Below are positions 37,344 to 45,900 of a stretch of 64,000 nucleotides of DNA, piece by piece. The translations under genes were made by a program, and so were the position numbers. The stretch is from Polaribacter sejongensis. Lineage in GTDB: Bacteria > Bacteroidota > Bacteroidia > Flavobacteriales > Flavobacteriaceae. Each line of letters begins with the position of its first letter. Position 1 is the stretch's first letter. The stretch covers positions 186,001-250,000 of the forward strand of contig NZ_CP150667.1 in NCBI RefSeq assembly GCF_038024065.1. The letters are read 5' to 3'. The notes beneath the pieces are model-generated. The model was not told the DNA's origin and ran no database searches. It was given only the letters and a program-made list of their open reading frames with translations.

Positions 37344-38144
37344 ATGAAACGTAGAGATTTTACAAAAATTTTAGGGACAAGTATTTTAGGAGTTTTAGTA
37401 ACACCTAAAGTCTTTGCAGAAAGTTATGCTAAAAAAACAGATTATGAGATTTGTAAAAAGACTTGGGAACAATTATGTGGTAAAATAGGTAAGGTTTATA
37501 AAACAGATGCTTTTAAATATGTAAATCCTGTAAGAAGAAAACCCAATGTACTTATTTATGGCGATTCTATTTCCATAGGATATTCATCTACAGTTAGAAA
37601 AATTTTAGAAGAGAAAGCTACGGTAATTCGGTTGTTTAAAAATGGAGGAGCTAGTCATAATTTTATCCCAAATATGGATAAAATGCAAAAGACCATGTTT
37701 CAACCAGATTTAAAAAAAGGTTGGAAATTTAAATGGGATATTATTCATTTTAATGTTGGATTACACGATTTAAAATACCTTAAAGGAAAACATCTAAATA
37801 AAAACGGAAAACAAGTTTCATCCATAGAAAAATATAAAACAAATTTAGAGGAGGTTTGTAATTATTTAAATACAAATTACCCAAAAGCTACATTGATTTT
37901 TGCTACAACAACACCGGTTCCAGAAAATGCAAAAGGACGTTTTGCTGGCGATAGTATTAAGTTTAATAAAGCAGCTTTAGAGGTTTTAGAAAATCATCCG
38001 AATATTGCTATAAACGACCTTTATACATTTACAAAACCTAATAGAAAACAATGGGAACAAGAACCAGGAAACGTTCATTATAACGAATTAGGTAAAATTA
38101 AGCAAGGTAAAAAAGTAGCAGAAGTAATTGCTAAGTATTTATAA
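37344..38144 (+). CDS. SGNH hydrolase with GLHD block III, probable deacetylase
   Basis: 266 residues. The N-terminus MKRRDFTKILGTSILG is a twin-arginine-type signal, unlike the other enzymes here. Block I is IYGDSISIGY (Ser75) and block V is PGNVHYNE (His245). Block III reads FNVGLHDL, so His141 occupies the usual Asn position next to Asp142. The oxyanion hole may therefore be built differently, or this is a distinct SGNH subfamily. It probably removes acyl groups from the polysaccharide. It sits 12 bases after GH120 and 21 before the beta-helix gene. Confidence 0.8.
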   Translation: MKRRDFTKILGTSILGVLVTPKVFAESYAKKTDYEICKKTWEQLCGKIGKVYKTDAFKYVNPVRRKPNVLIYGDSISIGYSSTVRKILEEKATVIRLFKNGGASHNFIPNMDKMQKTMFQPDLKKGWKFKWDIIHFNVGLHDLKYLKGKHLNKNGKQVSSIEKYKTNLEEVCNYLNTNYPKATLIFATTTPVPENAKGRFAGDSIKFNKAALEVLENHPNIAINDLYTFTKPNRKQWEQEPGNVHYNELGKIKQGKKVAEVIAKYL

Positions 38145-38165
38145 TAGTCATCATAATAATTGAAT

Positions 38166-39311
38166 ATGATTAAAAACATAAAACATTTCTTTGTTATCGC
38201 TTTTATAGGATTAATTTCATCTATAAATGCACAAAAAAAAGCATTTGCATATACTAAAGTAACTATAGAGCAAGAAGTATATGCTGTAATGTCTGATAAA
38301 TGGAATGATGATTTTAAACATGTAGACTATCCTAAACAATGGTTGCAAAATGTTGTAGAGGTTAAACCTGGTCAATCTATACAAAAAGCCATAGACAATG
38401 TTTATAATGAAGGTGGTGGAGTTGTTTTCCTAAAAAAAGGAACTCATATTTTAAACAGTACCATTACTTTAAAAAGTAATATTACTTTAATTGGAGAAGG
38501 GAGAGATAAAACAATCCTTTTACAAGGAGAAGGAATAGATAATGCTGCTTTTAATATTGAAGATAAACCACAAGTTACAGATTTAGTCATAAAAGATTTA
38601 ACCCTTAAAGGAAAAAGAGAAGGGAAAGTAAATGGTATTTTATTTAGAGGTAGAAACGAAAGCAGACACACAAGAATTATGCTTCAAAATATTGATGTAA
38701 CAGATTGGTCTGCACAAGGTGTTCATATGAAACGGACTGATAATATTATAATGGATAATTGTAATTTTCAATATAATGGATCTGCAGGGGGTTTGTATCA
38801 TAATGTATACTTTTTGTATAACAAATACATTTTACAGTCTGATTGTAATATGTCTTATCCTGTAAAAGGTAAAGGAAATAAATATACATCTTGCGAGTAT
38901 GTTTTGGCACAACGTTGCACTATAAAAGATACTAAAACAAATGGTATTCAGGCAGATCATGACGAAGCTGGATACATTTTCTTTCATAAATATCATGTTT
39001 CAGGATGCGCAAGAGTCGCACTCTGGTTTCCTTGTGAAAATTATTATGATAAATATCATTATACAGAAAATCCTAAATATGCACCTCAAAAAGTAATTTT
39101 AAATCGTTGTGAGATTGTAAACAATACTTGGGGAGCAATGTGGAGATCGGTTAATGATTCGTATATAATCAATAGTGTTTTTGATAATATAGAGGTAGAT
39201 ATGGGATTGTTAAAATGTGATGTTACTCTAGAGAATAGTACTTTTAAAAAAGGAAACGAAATATATACTGATGTTAAACAATGGCCAAAGGATGTTAGAA
39301 TTTTATGGTAA
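38166..39311 (+). CDS. Pectate-lyase-like right-handed beta-helix protein
   Basis: 381 residues from ATG 38166; an upstream TTG at 38160 in the same frame is less likely. Signal peptide to about residue 22 (NAQ). QSIQKAIDNVYNEGGGVVFLKKGTHIL and ITLKSNITLIGEG are the usual opening coils of a pectate-lyase-like helix, and the following repeats run to the end. No catalytic residues can be named with confidence; GIQADHDEAGYIFF and HVSGCARVALWFPCENYYDKYHY are its conserved-looking parts. The opening resembles the protein at 48.4 kb. A lyase or glycosidase on the same substrate is likely; the family is not assigned. Confidence 0.72.
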   Translation: MIKNIKHFFVIAFIGLISSINAQKKAFAYTKVTIEQEVYAVMSDKWNDDFKHVDYPKQWLQNVVEVKPGQSIQKAIDNVYNEGGGVVFLKKGTHILNSTITLKSNITLIGEGRDKTILLQGEGIDNAAFNIEDKPQVTDLVIKDLTLKGKREGKVNGILFRGRNESRHTRIMLQNIDVTDWSAQGVHMKRTDNIIMDNCNFQYNGSAGGLYHNVYFLYNKYILQSDCNMSYPVKGKGNKYTSCEYVLAQRCTIKDTKTNGIQADHDEAGYIFFHKYHVSGCARVALWFPCENYYDKYHYTENPKYAPQKVILNRCEIVNNTWGAMWRSVNDSYIINSVFDNIEVDMGLLKCDVTLENSTFKKGNEIYTDVKQWPKDVRILW

Positions 39312-39344
39312 TTAAAAAATAATATTAATAATTAAATTAACCTT

Positions 39345-40826
39345 ATGAACAAACAGCATAAATTACTTTTTGTTATATCAATCTTAGTTTTATTTGTAGG
39401 ATGTAAAAGCACTGAAAAGAAGCAGAAAATAACAGAAAAAAAGCGTCCAAATTTTTTGTTTGTTTTGGTTGATGATCAATCTCCTTTTGATTTAAAAACA
39501 TACGACCCAAATTCAATTTTAGAAACACCCAATATAGATAAGTTAGCAAAAGGCGGACTTGTTTTTGATCAGGCAAGAAATATGGGATCTATGAATGGAG
39601 CTGTTTGTACACCTTCTAGACACATGATTATGTCTGGTAGAACAGTTTGGAATTTACCTAAAAGTGCAGAAGATCAAAAAAATAATGAATATAACGAAAT
39701 AGAAGATTCTACCATGGGTGCTGTTTTTAATAATGCAGGTTACAATACCATGCGTACATGTAAAAAAGGAAATTCGTACCCAAATGCTAATAAACAATTT
39801 ACGGTTGTAAAAGATGCTACTAAAAGAGGAGGGACAGAGGAAACCGGAAGTGCGTGGCACTCTAAACAAGTTTTAAGGTATTTATCAGAAAGAGAAACAA
39901 CTAAAGAAGCGGCTCCTTTTTTAATTTACTTTGGATTTTCTCATCCGCATGATACCAGAAATGGTACTCCTGAATTATTAGCTAAATACGGAGCAGTAAA
40001 CCATAAGGATAAAAATAAGGTTCCTGCTTTAAGTGAAAAACAACCCCAACTTCAGGATAATTATTTAGAAGAACACCCATTTTTTCATGGACATCCAAAA
40101 CTTCGAGATGAAGAGCGTGTAAGTGGTGTTTGGAAAAATAGAGATGAAAATACGGTAAGAAATGAATTAGGACGTGAGTATGCTTGTTCAGAAAATATAG
40201 ACATACAAATTGGTAAAGTATTAGATAAGTTAGAAGCGATGGGGGAGTTAGATAATACCTATATTATTTATACATCCGACCACGGAATGTCTATTGGGAG
40301 ACATGGTTTAATGGGGAAACAGAATTTATACGAACATACATGGCGTGTTCCATTTATTATAAAAGGACCTGGAATTGAAGCAGGAAAAAGAGTAAAAGGA
40401 AATATATACCTTTTAGATGTATTACCAACTTTATGTGATTTAGCAGGTATCGAAATTCCAAAAACGGTACAAGGAAAAAGTTTTACATCCGTAATAAAAG
40501 GAGAAAAAGAAGAAGTTAGAGATGTAATGTATGGTGTGTATGCAGGAGGAACAAAACCAGGAATGAGAACCGTTAAAAAAGGCGATTGGAAATTGATTAA
40601 ATACGATGTAATGGATGGTGCAGTGAGAGAAACTCAACTTTTTAATTTAGCGAAAAACCCTAATGAATATTTACCAGAACATCATAAGAATGGTGAGATG
40701 GAGACCGATTTAGCAGAAAATCCAAAGTATGCAGAAAAATTGGCTGAGATGGAGGCTTTGTTGTTGGAACAGATGGTAGCAAATGATGATCCATACAGAT
40801 TATGGAACCAGCCACAGATCCATTAA
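39345..40826 (+). CDS. S1-type sulfatase, lipoprotein
   Basis: 493 residues with lipoprotein signal (VLFVGC). RPNFLFVLVDDQSP binds metal, and the signature AVCTPSRHMIMSGR has the formylglycine Cys at 88. HPHDTRNGTP and YTSDHGMSIGRHGLMGKQ supply further active-site residues. It is of the iduronate/choline-sulfatase-like branch, shorter than and unlike the other two sulfatases, and it lacks their C-terminal beta domain. A different sulfate position is therefore likely. It is the fifth gene of the operon, 33 bases after the beta-helix gene. Confidence 0.92.
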   Translation: MNKQHKLLFVISILVLFVGCKSTEKKQKITEKKRPNFLFVLVDDQSPFDLKTYDPNSILETPNIDKLAKGGLVFDQARNMGSMNGAVCTPSRHMIMSGRTVWNLPKSAEDQKNNEYNEIEDSTMGAVFNNAGYNTMRTCKKGNSYPNANKQFTVVKDATKRGGTEETGSAWHSKQVLRYLSERETTKEAAPFLIYFGFSHPHDTRNGTPELLAKYGAVNHKDKNKVPALSEKQPQLQDNYLEEHPFFHGHPKLRDEERVSGVWKNRDENTVRNELGREYACSENIDIQIGKVLDKLEAMGELDNTYIIYTSDHGMSIGRHGLMGKQNLYEHTWRVPFIIKGPGIEAGKRVKGNIYLLDVLPTLCDLAGIEIPKTVQGKSFTSVIKGEKEEVRDVMYGVYAGGTKPGMRTVKKGDWKLIKYDVMDGAVRETQLFNLAKNPNEYLPEHHKNGEMETDLAENPKYAEKLAEMEALLLEQMVANDDPYRLWNQPQIH

Positions 40827-40841
40827 ATAAAAATATCTAAA

Positions 40842-42179
40842 ATGAAGTATAACTACTTAATATTAACGTCTATTTGCCTATTATTTCTAATTGTAAGCTG
40901 TGATAGGAGTAAGAAAGATGTTGTAAATGAGAACATCATAAAGTTGCCATTAACTGAAATATACGGCTATGGTCCTTTTAAGTCTGCTATGGGTGGTATG
41001 TCTCCGTATTCTGAATCTGAGAATAATCCATGGAAAAAGACAGAGCTCAAAACCGTTGGAATTCCTAGCAGCTGGACAGATGTTAAAGTAGGGGATATTA
41101 ATACAGATATCTATCAATTGGTGTTTGAAAGTTACCATACTAATGCTATTACAAAAGCGTATTATGAGCAACTTCAGAATAATTGGAATTGGATTCCCGA
41201 TTCTCTAAATTTATCGAAAGCACCTATTAAAACGAAGATCGCTTTTGCATTCGGAAAAGATTCAATAGGTGAGCTGCAAATGATTGTGGACACGAATAAT
41301 AATCTTGATTTCTCTGATGATAAGATATTTAAACCTACAGAAATAGACCCCAAGGTTAAATTTGATAACGATTCTTTAGCTAAAGCAAATGTGAAAGACG
41401 TGAACTTTGAACGTTTTGTAAATAACGAAATAACCACCATTAGTGCACCGTTACTTATTGTATATATGAAAGAATACAATATGTTTTTAAGTAATTTTCC
41501 TCAGTATGCAACAACGAGCTTAGAAGGTGTAGCATTGGCGGTAGCTTCAAATGGTTTTAAAAATTTATCTTACGATAATTCAGAACTGGTTACTATAAAT
41601 AGTATTCCAAGTGAAGGTAAAGCAGATGAAAATGTTATAATTCTAGAAAATGAATACATCGAAATTAATGGTAATACATATAAAAATCGAGGTGTAAATA
41701 AGAATGAAAATGTATTGGTTTTAGAGAAAATGAAAGAACCCAAAGATCAATTATTTTCTGCTCAAGTCGGATATAAAGCCTTTCCTTTTTCAGGTAAAGA
41801 ATTTAGTACAGGAGCATCGGTTTCTTTGGAAGGTTTAAAAGGAAAATATGTGTTACTCGATTTTTGGGCAACATGGTGTGGGCCATGTATTCAAGAACTT
41901 CCGAATCTTAGAGCATTTTATGAAAATACAGCGCGTTCTAAATTTGAAATCGTAAGTATAATAGGGGACAGTGCTCCTGAAGATGTCACCAAAATGATTG
42001 AAAAGTATAGCATTTCATGGCCACAAATTTTTACAGATGACTCCAACCGCATTAAAGAGCAATATGGTATAAGAGGATATCCTACAACATTTCTAGTAAA
42101 CCCTGATGGTGTTATTATTGCCAAAAACTTAAGAGGAAAAGACTTGGAACAAAAAATTGAAGAATTAATAAAAGAGTAG
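40842..42179 (+). CDS. TlpA/ResA-like thioredoxin-fold lipoprotein
   Basis: 445 residues with a lipoprotein signal (LFLIVSC). The first ~310 residues are not recognised. The C-terminal domain is a TlpA/ResA-type thioredoxin: LLDFWATWCGPCIQELPNL with Cys346 and Cys349, and GIRGYPTTFLVNPDG with the cis-Pro. Such proteins reduce disulfides outside the cytoplasm. It lies only 15 bases after the sulfatase and before a shared terminator, so it appears to be in the operon. Whether it helps fold secreted enzymes or is an unrelated neighbour is unknown. Confidence 0.85.
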   Translation: MKYNYLILTSICLLFLIVSCDRSKKDVVNENIIKLPLTEIYGYGPFKSAMGGMSPYSESENNPWKKTELKTVGIPSSWTDVKVGDINTDIYQLVFESYHTNAITKAYYEQLQNNWNWIPDSLNLSKAPIKTKIAFAFGKDSIGELQMIVDTNNNLDFSDDKIFKPTEIDPKVKFDNDSLAKANVKDVNFERFVNNEITTISAPLLIVYMKEYNMFLSNFPQYATTSLEGVALAVASNGFKNLSYDNSELVTINSIPSEGKADENVIILENEYIEINGNTYKNRGVNKNENVLVLEKMKEPKDQLFSAQVGYKAFPFSGKEFSTGASVSLEGLKGKYVLLDFWATWCGPCIQELPNLRAFYENTARSKFEIVSIIGDSAPEDVTKMIEKYSISWPQIFTDDSNRIKEQYGIRGYPTTFLVNPDGVIIAKNLRGKDLEQKIEELIKE

Positions 42180-42205
42180 TTGCCCATTGGCAAATTGCAA
42201 CCTAT

Positions 42206-42250
42206 AAAAGCCGCCTTAATTCAATTTTGAATTAAGGCGGCTTTATGTTT
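42206..42250. terminator. Bidirectional terminator between converging genes
   Basis: AAAGCCGCCTTAATTCAA (42207-42224) pairs perfectly with the reverse complement at 42227-42244. T-runs on both strands can stop the operon from the left and the ferritin-like gene from the right. Confidence 0.9.
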
Positions 42251-42268
42251 TATTGTTTGAAAAATAAC

Positions 42269-42718
42269 TTATTTAATATCGGCTGACGTTTTAATTTTAG
42301 CTAAACCACTTTCTATGGTATGTTTCTGAGATTCTAAAATGGTTTTCGTGCTTAACGGTAAATCCGTTTCATTAATGATATCCTGATACTCTTCTACCGA
42401 AGCTTTTTCACCACGAATGGCTTCCTCAAGCATGGCTCCTTCGTTATTTGTCGCAAAAGCCGATTTAATATCCACCCACGTTCTGTGTGCTTGTCCAGTA
42501 ATACTTCCACCTTTATTAATGTCCTGGCCATAGGCTGCGAGTTCCTGCTTTAATTCATGTCCGAAGGTTAAACGCTCTTGAGATTTTCTTTTAAAGTAAT
42601 TTTTAAGAGGCGTTTCTGTTACGTTTTCGGCAGCTTTAGTAAACCCTTTTTCTGCATCGTAAGTTTTCTCTAATAAAGCGTTTAATTTGTTTCCAATATT
42701 ATCTGTGTACGTATTCAT
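42269..42718 (-). CDS. PA2169/DUF2383-type ferritin-like four-helix protein
   Basis: 149 residues, cytoplasmic (no signal). It is all-helical with the pattern of the PA2169/DUF2383 family: LEKTYDAEKGFTKAAENV, YFKRKSQERLTFGHELKQEL, and RGEKASVEEYQDII near the end. The Glu/His residues in these helices are typical of ferritin-like bundles. These are general stress proteins of unknown exact function, and no link to polysaccharide use is known. It lies alone on the minus strand among carbohydrate genes, with its own promoter and terminator, so it is probably an older neighbour into which the locus was built. Confidence 0.85.
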   Translation of the reverse strand: MNTYTDNIGNKLNALLEKTYDAEKGFTKAAENVTETPLKNYFKRKSQERLTFGHELKQELAAYGQDINKGGSITGQAHRTWVDIKSAFATNNEGAMLEEAIRGEKASVEEYQDIINETDLPLSTKTILESQKHTIESGLAKIKTSADIK

Positions 42719-42781
42719 AGTTTTAATGTTTTTGATTAATATTTACTAAATGAACTCTGGTTAATTGTGTTCATCTGTTAT

Positions 42782-42789
42782 CAAAATTA
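42782..42789 (-). promoter_or_regulatory. -7 box of the ferritin-like gene
   Basis: TAATTTTG on the minus strand fits TAnnTTTG exactly, 63 bp upstream of the start. No operator arms like those of the other leaders are seen, so the gene is probably regulated separately. Confidence 0.5.
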
Positions 42790-42901
42790 CAAGAAGTGTG
42801 TCTTTCTAATTATTGCAATCAAATTAAAAATTAGCTTTAAACAGATTCTAGTACATAAAGAATTATAAAACAGGAAATTATCAATACTTGAAAATTTCGC
42901 A

Positions 42902-42935
42902 CAAAAAAAGACTGCCTTTTCAGACAGTCTTTAAA
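42902..42935 (-). terminator. Terminator of the long beta-helix/CBM6 gene
   Basis: On the minus strand AAAGACTGTC pairs with GGCAGTCTTT (one wobble) and a run of Ts follows. Confidence 0.82.
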
Positions 42936-42958
42936 TAAGATATTGTAAATAACTCTGC

Positions 42959-45900
42959 TTATTGCTTCATTATCTTTTTAACGGTTACTTTACCTTCATT
43001 TTCCATTTTAACAAGATATAATCCGTTAGCAAAGCGACTTAAATTAATCGTTTGCTCGTTAGAAATAACTTGTTTAGAAAGTATTTGTTTTCCTGTAATA
43101 TCATATATATCTACTTTAGCACCCATTCCATTTTTAATGTTTAAAATATTAGTTACGGGATTAGGATACATAAATACAGTCTGATAGTCATTGTCATCTA
43201 TCGATAATACTGAGTCTTCATTAAACATTAACCAATTTATGTTTCCAAGATTTTCTGAATCTCCTTTAAATACAAGGTAAATATCATGAGTCCCTTCTAC
43301 TGTAGTTATGTTTTTAGAAATGGTTGCCCATGTCGTTAAACCTCCTGTATTTGGTACCGTTAGAGTAGAAATAAGTGTTCCGTTATAATCGTCTAAACGT
43401 ATCTCTACACTATTTCCCGCATACATAGAAGCCAATCTTAAAGAGATAGAAGCGGCAGCACTAATATCTAAATCGTTGTACATAACCCAATTTTCGTTTT
43501 GTAAATCGCTGACTTCATCTTCACCATCTACATCAGTTGTAACTGTAGTTTGTATGCTTTTAGATAAACTGTAATCTTCAGCTTCAATTCTTACAAAAGG
43601 CTCATATGAATCTATAATTTCTAAACTTGAAAAATGGAACCAGTTTATATTACAAACATTCTTACTGGTTTCTGTACTGAAAATAAAATAGACATCATGC
43701 GTTCCTTCAATGCTGGTAATATTTCCGCTTACCGTTTCATAATTGTACCAACCTCCAGTGTCATATAGGTTAATAATGCCAATAAGTTCACCATCTGCAG
43801 CACCCGTTCTAACTTCAATAAATGCATCGTTGTAAACGGAACCTATACGCGCACTTACACTTTTAACTCCAGTTAGATCTACGTCGTTAAACATAACCCA
43901 ATCTCCAGGAACGATACTTCTTAAATCTTCTCCACCATCTACATCTGGAGTTGTTTTTACACTAGGGTCTCCTTGCTGGTTGTCGTAATCTTCAGCTTCT
44001 AATCTTTCAAAAGGATTTTGGTAAAGCTTGAATTGCATCCAGTTTAGATTAACTAGGTCGTTTCCTTCTCCTTTAAAAATCATATAAATATCGTGTTCGC
44101 CAGAAACTGCTTTTAGCGTTACCGAAATGGTCGTCCAAGAATCGTTAGCGCTTGTATTTGGTACATCTATATATGAAAATAGTTGTCCATCTAGAGCATC
44201 TAATCTAAGTTCAATTTTCGCATTATCACTAGCACTTGCAACTCTTAAATCTAAACTATAGGCATCTGTTATATTTAAACCTTTAAACATAATCCAGTCG
44301 CCATCTTGAATATCTCCAACTTGGTCTGTTCCTGTTTTGTCTGTAGTTGTCACTGTTTGTGTTCCCTCCTCTGAATCGAAATATTCTGCTTCAAACTGAG
44401 AGAATGGATCTATTGGAGCTCTTACAAAAGCATCAGAAAACTGGAACCAATTGATGTTACATACATTAGAACTTTCTGTAGTTGTATAAATTAAATATAC
44501 ATCGTAAATACCTGTAACATCTTCAATATATGCGCTTGCTGTTTCATAAATATTCCAATTTTTTGTATTTGGAACGTCTATAACTCCAATAAGCATTCCG
44601 TCTGGTGCATTTATACGTACTTCTACCTTTGCATCGTCGTATTGAGTAGATAAACGCGCGTTTATACTTTTTACATTTGTTAAATCCAGACCGGCATACA
44701 TGCTCCAGTGTCCAGGTTTAATACTCCCTAAATTTTGTCCGCCACCTTCATCGCTATTGTTTCCAATTTTTGGACCACTGGAGTCTGTAAAATCTTCAGC
44801 TTCAATTTTTACAAAAGGATCTGTAGATTCTACGATGTTTATTTTTGAAATGGTATACACGTTATCAGCGCTAGTCGATTTTCCTTCAATAATTAACTCT
44901 ATAGTTTGTCCTGTTAATCCCGTTACAGCTCCAGCAGTTTCAGAAGGAATACCTGTGTTTTCAGAAATAGACATACGTGCTCCGCCATCTAATTTATAAT
45001 ACATATTAAGATAGTCTGCCGACGTTAATGTTTCTGTTCCTGAAAAGGTGATATAAGCGTTTACACTAGATACACAACTAATATCTATTAAACCAGAAGT
45101 CCATTCTTTTTCTTCATTTTGAACAGTAAAAACATCAGGGTTGAAAGGAAGTGCGCATGGATTTACAAAATCTTCGCCTTGTAAAAGCATCCAGTTAAAA
45201 AGCCAATCTGATGAATTAGATGTTAATTTTAATGTATGCGTTCCTGCGGCAAGGTATGCAGCAGGCGCATTTACAGTCGTCCAAGTTGATGCACTTCCTG
45301 TAGCAGGAAACGTTACTTGTTGTAGATCTTCTCCATTTAATTGCATACTAAAATCACCATCTTCTGAAGCGCTAGCAACACGAAAACTAAAAGCATAAGT
45401 CGCCGATTTTTCGATGTTGAATGTATATTCCATCCAATCGTTAGCTTCGATCGCGGTAACTTGATCTGCTCCACTAGTATCTGTGGTAGTTTCTGTTTCT
45501 ACACCGCTCATATCAGAATAGGCTTCTCCTTCTATGGTAAGACTGCCTTGTAACGTAATAATAAATGTTTCTGCAACTATTTGTCCGCAATCATTAGTGT
45601 AAGTTACGTTATATTCACCAGCAGCTGTGGCATCAATATTTGTGATTTCTACAATACGTGCGTTAGATGTAAAGCCATTTGGACCTGTCCAATTCCAGTT
45701 TCCACCAAATTCAGGTTGAGGTTGTAATCGGGCTGTATTTCCTGGGAAAACATCTAAATCTGTATCTTCAGTTAAGCTTAATGAAATACCTAAGGCATTC
45801 AATTCTTCTACAAAAGGATCTATAGGAACTACAGCACATTCTAAAGCGAGATCTAGCCAATTAAAATTCCAATCGGCACTTTGCGATGTAATTCTTAAGG

